Below are positions 1 to 6,979 of a stretch of DNA of 12,517 nt, one piece after another. The stretch is from JBOGED01 sp050743625 (lineage in GTDB: Bacteria > Actinomycetota > Nitriliruptoria > Euzebyales > Egibacteraceae): NCBI GenBank assembly GCA_050743625.1, contig JBOGED010000551.1, forward strand, positions 1 to 12,517, given 5' to 3'. The notes below the pieces were generated by a model. The model was given only the letters and a program-made list of their open reading frames with translations. It made no database searches and had not been told where the DNA came from. Every line of letters starts with the position of its first letter. Position 1 is the first letter of the stretch. Both the position numbers and the translations under genes were made by a program.

Positions 1-280
1 GTCGAGAGCCGGTTTCTGCGCGGCGGCGCGCAAAGGCCGGGAGCGACGGAACGATCGCGCCAGCCAATAGCACGACGAATGCCAGCACGATCACGGTGGC
101 CAGGACACCGCGGAACGCGGCGAGCGGCCCGGTCGCGGCAAGTGCCAAGGCCAACGGTACCGAATGGCATGGGCACAGGATCCCAGCCGCAACCGCCCAC
201 GGCCATGGTCGTTCCTTGCGCGCGGGGATTGCTCCCGAGGGGGCTTCGGCAGCCCGCGTCTCAGCCGGTCTACGGGACAT
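1..280 (-). CDS. Small membrane protein with MerE-like CPCH motif, partial (runs off left edge)
   Basis: The minus-strand frame opens with ATG at 280, has an in-frame TGA just upstream (284-286), and stays open for 93 codons to the window edge. A basic/Pro-rich N-terminus of about 27 residues precedes two hydrophobic segments (about 28-54 and 58-80), the second followed by an Arg-rich stretch. The first segment contains ILCPCHSVPLALA with Cys36 and Cys38. From memory, CPCH followed by a proline at the start of a hydrophobic stretch is the hallmark of MerE, the small inner-membrane mercury transporter of Tn21-type mer operons. Mercury or metal handling is therefore a family-based guess, and no merR, merA or merP is visible. 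Third codon positions are less G/C-biased than in the neighbours, which would fit transfer. It lies beyond a probable terminator, so it likely does not belong to the biosynthetic cluster. The C-terminus is missing. Confidence 0.6.
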   Translation of the reverse strand, partial: MSRRPAETRAAEAPSGAIPARKERPWPWAVAAGILCPCHSVPLALALAATGPLAAFRGVLATVIVLAFVVLLAGAIVPSLPAFARRRAETGSR

Positions 281-359
281 CGCTCACTGCCCGTGCGTCG
301 GCGCCAGCGGGAACGCCGACGGCAGTGACCACAGCCGGTCGTGCACCTCTTCGAGTCAT
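270..359 (-). other. Possible 29-codon leader ORF with strong SD, overlapping the CPCH gene start
   Basis: On the minus strand GGGAGGAG lies about 6 nt before an ATG at 359. The ORF runs 29 codons to TAG at 270-272, overlapping the start of the CPCH membrane-protein gene (ATG at 280) by 11 nt. The arrangement fits a leader peptide or translational coupling, since the downstream gene has only a weak SD of its own. Against it, third codon positions are only about half G/C, unlike normal genes here. A second frame through the same DNA (346 or above down to TGA at 284-286) has strongly G/C-rich third positions and could be the C-terminal relic of a lost gene. Neither product is recognised. Confidence 0.25.
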
Positions 360-409
360 CCCGGACTCCTCCCAGCAGCAAAGGTCGGCAGGTCACTGCA
401 AGGGTGGGC

Positions 410-433
410 AAAACGGCCGGAAGAGTTCCGCCG
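410..433 (-). terminator. Candidate intrinsic terminator after the ABC exporter operon
   Basis: Four nt past the permease stop, the minus strand forms an 8-bp GC-rich stem with one bulged G. The 5' arm is CGGCGGAA (433 to 426), the loop is CTC (425-423), and the 3' arm is TTCCG(G)CCG (422 to 414). TTTT follows at once (413-410). Position and structure fit a Rho-independent terminator ending the two-gene exporter transcript. The T-tract is short, as is common in actinomycetes. Confidence 0.5.
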
Positions 434-437
434 GGGA

Positions 438-1280
438 CTACTCGCCTTGGTGGCGGTAGCGGTACATGGTGAGCGGAGCGAAGACGGCGATGAGCGCCGC
501 GCAGCACAGGAGCACCCAGGCGATCTGAGCGAGCGTGGCGGTGCCATGCATCAGGCCGCGCACGGCGGTCACCAGGTGGGCGACGGGGTTGACGGCGACG
601 ACTGCTTGCAGCCAGGTCGGCATGGTCCGGGGGTCGACGAAGATGTTGCTCGCGAACGTGAGGAGGAACAGCACCGTCATGCTCACTTGCATGACGGACT
701 GCGGGGTCTGCAGGATCAGCCCGAGCGTCGTCCACAGCCATGAAATGCTGAACGCGAACACCAGCAGGAGCAGCAGCGCGAGCAGCACGCCGGTCGCGCC
801 ACCGCCGGGGTGAAAACCCATCAGCAGGCCGAGGGCGATGGCCAGCGTCGAAGCGATCAGGTAGCGCACGGCATCGCCGAGCAGCGCGCCAACGAGAACG
901 GCCGGCCGCCAGATCGGCAGCGACCGGAAGCGGTCGAAGACTCCTTGAGAGACGTCGTTGTTGAGCGTGCTCCCGGTGTACATGGTGACGGACAGCACAG
1001 TCTGGGTCAGGATGCCGGGCAGCAGGAACTGCAGGTACTCACCGGTCGACCGAGCGAGCGCGCCGCCGAGCATGTAGGTGAAGACCAGCGTGAACACGAT
1101 CGGGACCGCAGTGATGTCAAACAGTTGCTGGGGCACGTGCTTGATCTTGAGGAGCGCCCGCCATGCGAACGTCAGCGACGTGGACAGTGCGCTGGGGCGC
1201 GGCGGCCGGGCGCGGGCGGACAGTACCGAGCCCTGGGGCCGCTCGGCGACTTCGGGGCGGGCGGTCGTGGTGGTGCTCAT
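438..1280 (-). CDS. DrrB-like ABC-2 type transporter permease
   Basis: A 280-aa integral membrane protein, the usual length for DrrB-type permeases. A cytoplasmic N-terminal tail of about 50 residues rich in Thr, Arg and Pro is followed by about six hydrophobic segments (near 58-78, 88-105, 125-145, 153-175, 188-210 and 245-270). The segment around 205-245 contains SNIFVDPRTMP and NPVAHLVTAVRG, typical of the conserved ABC-2 permease region before the last helix. The ATG at 1280 overlaps the TGA of the ATPase gene as ATGA (1277-1280), so the two are translationally coupled. Members of this family pair with a DrrA-type ATPase to pump lipophilic drugs such as daunorubicin out of the producer. 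Export of the compound made by the adjacent synthase operon is inferred from context. The substrate is unknown. Confidence 0.88.
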   Translation of the reverse strand: MSTTTTARPEVAERPQGSVLSARARPPRPSALSTSLTFAWRALLKIKHVPQQLFDITAVPIVFTLVFTYMLGGALARSTGEYLQFLLPGILTQTVLSVTMYTGSTLNNDVSQGVFDRFRSLPIWRPAVLVGALLGDAVRYLIASTLAIALGLLMGFHPGGGATGVLLALLLLLVFAFSISWLWTTLGLILQTPQSVMQVSMTVLFLLTFASNIFVDPRTMPTWLQAVVAVNPVAHLVTAVRGLMHGTATLAQIAWVLLCCAALIAVFAPLTMYRYRHQGE

Positions 1281-2248
1281 GTCTGGTCCTTCGTGGGGTC
1301 TCCGGCAGGCCGGCCAGTCAGGGTGAGGAACACCTCGTCCAGGCTGGGTTGGCCGAGCGCGAAGTGGGTGACGGCGACACCGGAGCGGGACAGCAGGGCA
1401 AGGGCACGCGCGACCCGCTCCGGGTCGGATACTCGGGCCGAGAGCGCCGCAGGGTCGGACTCGAGGCGTACGGGTACGGCCAGCGCCTGCGACAGCACCC
1501 GCTCGGCGTCGAGCCGTTGCTGTGGGTCGCGCAGCCGTACATGGAGCGTGCCCGACCCGACCGAGGCTTTGAGCTCGCCCGGGGTGCCCTCCGCGATGAC
1601 CTTGCCGCGGTCGATGACGGCGACGCGGTCAGCGAGGTGGTCGGCCTCGTCGAGGTACTGCGTGGTGAGGAGCACGGTGGTGCCCTCGGTCACGAGGGTG
1701 CGGATGAGGTCCCACACCTGGATACGGCTGCGTGGGTCGAGCCCGGTGGTCGGCTCGTCGAGGAAGATCAGGTCCGGTGTGACGACGATGCTGGCCGCGA
1801 TGTCGAGCCGGCGGCGCATGCCCCCGGAGTACGTCTTCACCCGGCGCCCGGCCGCCTCGGTCAGTCCGAAGGAGTCCAGCAGCTCGCCCGCCCGCGCCTT
1901 GGACCCGGACCACGAGTGGCCCAGCAGCCGGGCCAGCATGACGAGGTTCTCCGACCCGGTGAGCTGCTCGTCGACGGAGGCGTACTGCCCGGTCAGGCTC
2001 ACCCGGCCGCGGACCGCGTCGGCCTCGCGCACGATGTCGTGACCGAGCACCCGCGCGGTGCCGGCGTCGGGAGCGATCAGGGTGGCGAGCATGCGGATGG
2101 TCGTGGTCTTGCCCGCTCCGTTGGGCCCCAAGAACCCGTAGACGCCGCCGACGCGCACCGCCAGATTGAGGCCGTCGACCGCCCGCGTCTCGCCAAAGAC
2201 CTTGACGAGCCCTGAAGCTTCGATCGCGAGATCGCTAGGCGAGTCCAC
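1277..2248 (-). CDS. DrrA-like ABC transporter ATP-binding protein
   Basis: A 323-aa nucleotide-binding subunit with a full ABC motif set. Walker A is GPNGAGKT (41-48), the Q-loop is TGQYASVDE with Gln88, the signature is SGGM (141-144) and Walker B is LIFLDE (160-165). The switch region reads TTQYLDEAD, with Gln in the usual His position, a variant I recall as normal in DrrA-type exporters. The C-terminal extension ends ALGQPSLDEVFLTLTG, the GQ..LDEVF signature of the daunorubicin-resistance DrrA subfamily. The start is GTG at 2248, with GGAGG 5 nt upstream. It drives the permease encoded immediately downstream (4-nt overlap) and probably serves efflux and self-resistance for the cluster product. 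A promoter-like sequence in the gap upstream suggests it can be transcribed independently of the biosynthetic operon. The family assignment is strong, but the substrate is inferred. Confidence 0.92.
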   Translation of the reverse strand: MDSPSDLAIEASGLVKVFGETRAVDGLNLAVRVGGVYGFLGPNGAGKTTTIRMLATLIAPDAGTARVLGHDIVREADAVRGRVSLTGQYASVDEQLTGSENLVMLARLLGHSWSGSKARAGELLDSFGLTEAAGRRVKTYSGGMRRRLDIAASIVVTPDLIFLDEPTTGLDPRSRIQVWDLIRTLVTEGTTVLLTTQYLDEADHLADRVAVIDRGKVIAEGTPGELKASVGSGTLHVRLRDPQQRLDAERVLSQALAVPVRLESDPAALSARVSDPERVARALALLSRSGVAVTHFALGQPSLDEVFLTLTGRPAGDPTKDQT

Positions 2249-2319
2249 GCCTGCCTCCAGTCGTATGTCATGCGAGCCCGACGTTGGAGCGGCCGGTCGG
2301 CGCGGAGAGAAAGCCCCCT

Positions 2320-2336
2320 GGTCCTCTGATCGGACC
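2320..2336. repeat. Inverted repeat (GGTCC-N7-GGACC), possible operator or 5'-UTR hairpin
   Basis: A perfect 5-bp inverted repeat with a 7-nt centre (tctgatc) lies between the candidate promoter and the GTG of the DrrA-like gene. It could bind a dimeric regulator, for example a TetR-type repressor of an exporter, or form a small hairpin in the leader RNA. No regulator gene is visible in the window, and a 5-bp arm can occur by chance. Confidence 0.25.
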
Positions 2337-2420
2337 GCAATCCTAAAGACCTCGCGATGCCGGAGCCTCGCTGACCCAGCTTTGGGGTGCGCTTGTCTCT
2401 AGCCGCAATCGGCACCATGA

Positions 2421-2449
2421 AGTATAGACCGGGATGAACCACCTCACAC
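2421..2449 (-). promoter_or_regulatory. Candidate sigma70-type promoter for the drrAB-like operon
   Basis: On the minus strand TATACT (2426 to 2421) matches the -10 consensus well. The hexamer GTGTGA (2449 to 2444) sits 17 nt upstream as a moderate -35 match. The site lies in the 226-bp gap between the asparagine-synthase-like gene and the ATPase gene, the only sizeable gap inside the gene block. It would give a leader of about 165 nt. No other feature in the gap explains the AT-rich hexamer. This is predicted from sequence alone. Confidence 0.4.
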
Positions 2450-2474
2450 TGCAAGGAAGCTGCGCCTTCCCCCG

Positions 2475-4292
2475 TTAGAGGTCGATCGTGGGGTTGTAGT
2501 AGGCGAGGAAGAGTGACAGGTCGATGACCCACTCCAGGCGCAGGCGCTGCGCCCATTGGAGCTGGTCGGCCTCGAGTTTCAGCAACGGCGTGATGGCGTC
2601 CACGTCGACGAAGTCGCGGACCGGGCTGTGCGGGTCCTTGAGCGCGTCGCTGGCCTGGTCCGCGACGCCGCGGTTGTAGGCGACATCGCGGGTCGACGGG
2701 TAGGGGCTTTTCTGCCGCCACAGGACCGAGGAGGGGACGCGCTCGGAGCTGATGGCCCGCAGCAGGCTCTTCTCCCTGCCGTCGAAGCTCTTCATCGCCC
2801 AGGGAACGTTGAACGCGTAGTCCACCAAGCGGTGGTCGCAGTACGGGACGCGAACCTCTAGCCCTACCGCCATGCTCAGCCGGTCCTTGCGGTGCAACAG
2901 CTGCTGGAGCGAGCGGGTAAGCGAGATGTGAGTCAGCTCACGCATCCGGCGTTCGCCCGCGTCCTCGCCGTCCAGCGTGGGAACCGCGGCCAAGGCGGAC
3001 CGGTACGCATCCTTTTGGAACTCGCGGATCCGCAGCGTCGCCTCCAACTGAGGATGCAACGGCATCGTCCCCCCTAACAGCCACGGGAAGGTGGGGGCGC
3101 CGATCAGTAGCGGCTGGTGGAACCACTGGTAGCCGCCGAACGCCTCGTCGGCGGCTTCCCCCGAGACTGCGACGGTCGAGGTGCTCCGGATCCGCTCGAA
3201 GAGCAGGTAGAGCGAGATGTCCATGTCGCCGCCACCGGTCGGTGAGTCCCGGGCCACCACGACCGCGAGGCGGTTCTCGGGATCCAGCAGGCTGGACGAG
3301 TCGAGCAGGATCGTTTGATGATCGGTGCCGATGTAGGCTGCCGCCTCCTTGGCGAACGGCGCGTCGGGGACCGACCGCCCGACCTGCGGAGTGCACTGCG
3401 GATCTTGGTCCCCGTAGTCCACCGCGAAGGAGCGGACCCGCTCGCCTTGCTCGCGCAAGCGCTCTGCGATCATCGCGGTGAGGATCGACGAGTCCAGGCC
3501 TCCTGAGAGGAGCGCGCAGCGGGGGACGTCAGCGTAGAGCTGGCGGCGCACGGTATCCCCGAGCAGCTCGCCGATGCGCTCCACGGTCGTGTCCAGGTCG
3601 TCGGTGTGGGGGCGAGCCTCGATCTGCCAGTAGCGCCGTTCCGACAGCCCGCTCCGGTCCACCACGACGACCGCGCCCGGCAGGACCTCCCTGACCCCGG
3701 CCCAGATCGACGGCCCGGTGTTGAACACCAGGCTGTATGCCTCCCGCAGTCCCTGCGCATCGAGCCGGGGCTCGACGCGCGGGTGCGCGAACAGCGCCTT
3801 TGGTTCGGAGCCGAAGACGACCCCGTCGTGGGTCCGCGCGTAGTACAGCGGCTTGACTCCCAAGCGGTCACGTACGAGCAGCAGCCGGTGAGCCCGCTCG
3901 TCCCAGATCGCGAAGGCGTACATACCGTTGAGCCGGTTGACGAAGTCCTCGCCCCAGGCGAGATACGCCTGCAGCACCACCTCGGTGTCGCTTTGCGTGC
4001 GAAACTCGCGCCCGTTCTGGCGAAGCTCCGCGCGCAGCTCGACGAAGTTGTACACCTCGCCGCTATAGGTGAGCACGACCTGGGAGCCGTCCTGCTCGGC
4101 GGTCATCGGCTGCTTCCCACCGACGATGTCGATCACCGCGAGACGGCGATGCCCGATCGCGGCGTGCCGTCCCAGCCACGTGCCGCTGGCGTCCGGGCCG
4201 CGGCGAGCCATGGTCGCGACCATCGCCTCGAGCACCGGCTGCGCGAGCCGCGCGTCCTCGTCGTACGAGACCCATCCGGTAATGCCACACAT
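2475..4292 (-). CDS. Asparagine-synthase-type glutamine amidotransferase (AsnB family)
   Basis: The 605-aa product starts at ATG 4292. The frame is open further upstream, but this start places MCGITG at the N-terminus, giving the essential nucleophile Cys2, and AAGGA lies about 9 nt before it. The N-terminal class II glutaminase domain (about 1-210) has RRGPD (30-34), GHRRLAVID (47-55), YSGEVYNF (76-83) and SDTEVVL (101-107). The C-terminal synthetase domain has the ATP PP-loop SGGLDSS (263-269), SGEAADEAFGGY (377-388) and EVRVPYCDHRL (479-489). The family hydrolyses glutamine and uses the ammonia on an acyl-adenylate to make an amide. In antibiotic clusters such proteins amidate carboxylates of sugars or acyl chains. 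Being last in the biosynthetic operon, 16 nt after the sulfotransferase, suggests tailoring rather than housekeeping asparagine synthesis. Ser77 replaces the Asn of the usual NGE motif. It could still be an ordinary asparagine synthetase. Confidence 0.88.
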   Translation of the reverse strand: MCGITGWVSYDEDARLAQPVLEAMVATMARRGPDASGTWLGRHAAIGHRRLAVIDIVGGKQPMTAEQDGSQVVLTYSGEVYNFVELRAELRQNGREFRTQSDTEVVLQAYLAWGEDFVNRLNGMYAFAIWDERAHRLLLVRDRLGVKPLYYARTHDGVVFGSEPKALFAHPRVEPRLDAQGLREAYSLVFNTGPSIWAGVREVLPGAVVVVDRSGLSERRYWQIEARPHTDDLDTTVERIGELLGDTVRRQLYADVPRCALLSGGLDSSILTAMIAERLREQGERVRSFAVDYGDQDPQCTPQVGRSVPDAPFAKEAAAYIGTDHQTILLDSSSLLDPENRLAVVVARDSPTGGGDMDISLYLLFERIRSTSTVAVSGEAADEAFGGYQWFHQPLLIGAPTFPWLLGGTMPLHPQLEATLRIREFQKDAYRSALAAVPTLDGEDAGERRMRELTHISLTRSLQQLLHRKDRLSMAVGLEVRVPYCDHRLVDYAFNVPWAMKSFDGREKSLLRAISSERVPSSVLWRQKSPYPSTRDVAYNRGVADQASDALKDPHSPVRDFVDVDAITPLLKLEADQLQWAQRLRLEWVIDLSLFLAYYNPTIDL

Positions 4293-4308
4293 GTATCGAT
4301 CCTTGTCT

Positions 4309-4974
4309 TCAGTCCATCCCTCGCTGGGCTGCCGCCATCGCCCAACGCTTGAGCGCCTCTTGAGCGGAGTCTGTGTCGTTGAGGCGCGGGAACGGCATCC
4401 CGACGGGCACCGGGACGCCGAGAAACTCGCACAGGGGGTCCCAGCCCTGGACGACCTCGTACACCAACAGCCGCTCCGCCGGGACGTACCGCCGAACTTC
4501 TTGGTTGTGCCGCTCGAAGACCTCGATGACGTGCTCCCGGTCGAGGCAGCCACCGAAGCTGCGTTGCACCATCACCTTTTCCGTCATGCGCAACTGGCGC
4601 CAAAGATTGGGCGTGAGCCGCTTCGCGAAACCGGGGGTGCGGATCTGTCGCGCCAGGTGAAGAAGCGATCGATCCATGCTGTCGTACCACCGGCTCGGGT
4701 CGCGGACGCTGAGGACCACCTTGGCGTCGGGGTACGCGTCGACGAGCTCTCTCCAGAAGGCGACGCCGGGCCAGTCCACAAAGGCCTGGTAGCCGCTGAA
4801 GAGGTCGTCCCATGCGACCGGTTGGCCGTCGGCGACGGCGTCCCATAAGCGGACCCGCTCAGGCTGGGCGAGGAGGCCGGAGCCTTGGAAGCAAGGGAAG
4901 CCCAGCGCCTCAAGCGCCACCTTGAGCGAGGTGGTCCCGGTGCGTCCGAAGCCTGCCCCGATCACCTTCAGCAT
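4309..4974 (-). CDS. PAPS-dependent sulfotransferase family protein
   Basis: The 221-aa protein starts with ATG at 4974, preceded by GGAAGGGA at suitable spacing. The N-terminal GAGFGRTGTTSLK contains the 5'-phosphosulfate-binding P-loop RTGTTS (11-16). VVLSVRDPSRWYDS (86-99), with Arg91 and Ser99, fits the 3'-phosphate-binding region. The C-terminal half carries GWDPLCEFLGVPVP and PFPRLND, typical of the bacterial/fungal family I know as Sulfotransfer_4. Such enzymes move sulfate from PAPS to a hydroxyl, but many members are uncharacterised. The gene overlaps the glycosyltransferase stop by 7 nt (ATGCTGA), so it is translationally coupled. This suggests sulfation of the sugar or of a hydroxyl on the acyl chain. 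No PAPS synthesis genes are in the window. The family call is solid and the acceptor is unknown. Confidence 0.85.
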   Translation of the reverse strand: MLKVIGAGFGRTGTTSLKVALEALGFPCFQGSGLLAQPERVRLWDAVADGQPVAWDDLFSGYQAFVDWPGVAFWRELVDAYPDAKVVLSVRDPSRWYDSMDRSLLHLARQIRTPGFAKRLTPNLWRQLRMTEKVMVQRSFGGCLDREHVIEVFERHNQEVRRYVPAERLLVYEVVQGWDPLCEFLGVPVPVGMPFPRLNDTDSAQEALKRWAMAAAQRGMD

Positions 4975-6158
4975 GGCGTGGTCCCTTCCGCGGCGACGGT
5001 CCGGACACCGGAAGCTGCGAGCTCTTCCAGGTATCCCGCGGACGCGGTCGCGCCGCCCGCGGCGCGGAACGAGGACTGCACGTGCCGCGCGGCCTGCCGG
5101 TAGCTCGGCTCGGTGAGCACGGCATCGACGGCGGGGCCGATCTGGGCCGCGGTGGCCCTGGTGAAGCGCAGCCGTATCCCCACACCGGCGTCGACCACCT
5201 GCTGGGCCACGAGCGGTTGGTCGTCTCTGATCGGCGCCACCACCAGCGGCAGGCCATGGCTGAGCGCTTCGCACACCGTGTTGTGGCCGGAGTGGCATAC
5301 GACGGCGTCGACGTGGGGTAGCAGCTCAAGCTGTGGCACGGCGCGCTGGACCAGCACGTGCTCGGGAACGGCGCCGAGCACCGCGGCCGGGTCCACGATC
5401 ACTGCCTGCCGGTCGGGATTGGCCGCCAGCACCCGGGCGCACTCGCCGAGAAACCGGGTGCCGATGTCGCTGTTCACCGTGCCCAAGCTGACCAGCACGG
5501 CGGGCCGCTCGCCGTCGAGCCAGCCCCAGGGAAAGTCTCCCGAGCTCGGTCGCGCGGCGATCGACGGTCCCACGAGACGGACGTGGTCACCGAGATGATC
5601 GGTCGGCCCGAGCAACGCCGCGGTGTTGAACGCCAGCACGAGGTGCGGGGAAAGCCATGGGTCCCCGGCGACCTCTGGCGCACCGACCCGCTGCCGCAGA
5701 TCGGCCATGAGCTTGTGCGCCCACGCCTCGACCTTAGGGGTGCCAGACAATGGGTCCGTGAACACCGCAGTGTTGGTCGCGGAGGTCGCCCATGGCAGCC
5801 CTGTCCGCTCGGCCACCAACCGGCCCGCGAGCGCCTCCAAGTCGACGACGAGCACGTCTGGCGCGAAGCGCTCGACCGCCTCAACCACCCCGGGCACCAT
5901 CGCCTCCGCCAGCGGGATGAAGTAGCGCTCGCCGAGAAACTTCAACCAGGCTGGACCGCGGAACCCCGGCGGTCGCTGCACGCAGTCCGGGACGGCGCAG
6001 TGGTACACCGCCGCGTCCGGACCCACCAAGCGCCTGACGAGCTCTGTCTCCCCTGCCCAGGCCACATGATGGCCCCGCTCGACGAGTGCGGCGGCGACGC
6101 CGATGGTTGGGTTGACGTGGCCGACCAGGGGTGGGACGACGAAGAGGAACCTGCTCAT
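4968..6158 (-). CDS. GT1/MGT-type glycosyltransferase (macrolide glycosyltransferase-like)
   Basis: A 396-aa GT-B fold enzyme, the typical length for actinobacterial natural-product glycosyltransferases. The N-terminus reads FLFVVPPLVGHVNPTIG, with His14 at the position of the usual catalytic base. The acceptor-binding half spans about 1-200. The C-terminal half has VLVSLGTVNS (221-230) and the sugar-nucleotide motif from His282: HVDAVVCHSGHNTVCEAL, then HGLPLVVAPIRDDQP with Asp313-Gln314. The ATG at 6158 overlaps the hydrolase TGA as ATGA, with GGAGG about 10 nt upstream. The family transfers a sugar, often glucose or a deoxysugar, from an NDP donor to a hydroxyl of a polyketide, lipid or macrolide. 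The operon position suggests it glycosylates the acyl product before sulfation. No deoxysugar genes are visible, so a common NDP-sugar may be used. The donor cannot be deduced. Confidence 0.9.
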   Translation of the reverse strand: MSRFLFVVPPLVGHVNPTIGVAAALVERGHHVAWAGETELVRRLVGPDAAVYHCAVPDCVQRPPGFRGPAWLKFLGERYFIPLAEAMVPGVVEAVERFAPDVLVVDLEALAGRLVAERTGLPWATSATNTAVFTDPLSGTPKVEAWAHKLMADLRQRVGAPEVAGDPWLSPHLVLAFNTAALLGPTDHLGDHVRLVGPSIAARPSSGDFPWGWLDGERPAVLVSLGTVNSDIGTRFLGECARVLAANPDRQAVIVDPAAVLGAVPEHVLVQRAVPQLELLPHVDAVVCHSGHNTVCEALSHGLPLVVAPIRDDQPLVAQQVVDAGVGIRLRFTRATAAQIGPAVDAVLTEPSYRQAARHVQSSFRAAGGATASAGYLEELAASGVRTVAAEGTTPC

Positions 6159-6976
6159 ACCCGGCTGACCTCCGCCTGAGGCCGTGCGGGGTCGTGCTCC
6201 GCGATCCAGGGCAGCAGGAGGTCAAGGACCGCGCGTGGCGCCTCCACGAGCAGCCGGTGCCGATGTCCCGGCACGACCACGGTGCGGGAGCGGGGCAGCA
6301 GTGACGCCAACGCGGCGCGGTCCACAAACCTCGACTCGCCGCCGAGGATCATGAGCATCGGGCACCGCACCGACTGGACCTGCTCGCGGCTCAGCAATGG
6401 GCCGTGGGGGATGTCACGCGCCATGGTGGTCGCTTGTAGTGTGCGGCTGGCTACCTTGGCCGCCCGCGCGCCATACCGGCCAAGGTGAGCCGTGAGCTGG
6501 TCTATCTCGTCGGGGTGCTCGAGCTGGCTGAGCCTCTCGAACCGTGTGGACATCTTCCGCGACCACGGCTCCGTCGCCGGTTCGCTCTCGATCAAGACGA
6601 GGCTCACCACCCGTTCGGGATGCGCCAACGCGTAGCTGAAGGCCACCGTCCCGCCGAAGGAGTTGCCGACCAGGTGCACCGGTCCCGGCACGTCCAGCGC
6701 GCCGAGCAGCTCCGCGAGATCCGCCACGAAGTCGCTCAGCCGGTACCCGGTGCGGGGCCGGGAGCTGCGCCCGTGCCCGCGTAGGTCGTAGGCGATCACC
6801 TCGACGCCCCCCGAGGACACTGGAGCAGCCAGCGTGAGGTAGAAGCTCGCCAGGTTGTCGGGACCGAGGCCGTGGATAAGCACCACCGTCGGGTGCCGCC
6901 CGTCAGCGCCGAGCACGCCTTTGGCCGGCATCCGCAGCACGTGCATATCGATACCGTTGGCGAGGATATGTGTCAC
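6155..6976 (-). CDS. Alpha/beta hydrolase (candidate chain-release or tailoring enzyme)
   Basis: The 273-aa product starts with GTG at 6976, 3 nt after the ACP stop and probably coupled to it. Fold landmarks are LIHGLGPDN (33-41, oxyanion HG), AYDLRGHGRS (62-71), the nucleophile elbow GNSFGG (104-109, Ser106) and PGHRHRLLVEAP (236-247), where His240 matches the catalytic His position. The usual GxxD acid is not obvious: Arg216 sits where Asp is expected, and Glu214 or Asp219 may serve. Next to an ACP and a synthase without a visible thioesterase domain, it could hydrolyse or transfer the finished chain from the carrier protein. Equally it could act on an ester during tailoring. No signal peptide is seen, so it is probably cytoplasmic. 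The fold is confident and the role is inferred. Confidence 0.85.
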   Translation of the reverse strand: MTHILANGIDMHVLRMPAKGVLGADGRHPTVVLIHGLGPDNLASFYLTLAAPVSSGGVEVIAYDLRGHGRSSRPRTGYRLSDFVADLAELLGALDVPGPVHLVGNSFGGTVAFSYALAHPERVVSLVLIESEPATEPWSRKMSTRFERLSQLEHPDEIDQLTAHLGRYGARAAKVASRTLQATTMARDIPHGPLLSREQVQSVRCPMLMILGGESRFVDRAALASLLPRSRTVVVPGHRHRLLVEAPRAVLDLLLPWIAEHDPARPQAEVSRV

Positions 6977-6979
6977 TGG

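Noticed and set aside
861..1280. Switch-region Gln (TTQYLDEAD) in the DrrA-like ATPase as a sign of an inactive protein
   Set aside because: All other ABC motifs are intact, and Gln at this position is, to my knowledge, normal in the DrrA subfamily. The coordinates given are only the adjoining permease end; the motif itself is in the ATPase gene 1277-2248.
810..2042. Long plus-strand ORF (410 codons) antisense to the exporter genes
   Set aside because: It is compositionally biased, has no recognisable motif and lies antisense to a clear DrrA/DrrB pair with full ABC motifs. Long antisense frames are expected in high-GC coding DNA.
2453..2470. Hairpin GGAAG-N6-CTTCC just after the asparagine-synthase-like gene as a terminator
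   Set aside because: It has only 5 bp plus possible wobble pairs and no T-tract, so it is too weak to call a terminator.
4293..4553. Upstream extension of the asparagine-synthase frame by 87 codons
   Set aside because: The class II amidotransferase needs Cys directly after the initiator Met. ATG at 4292 gives MCGITG and has an SD, and the extension is a Ser/Arg-rich shadow of the sulfotransferase gene.
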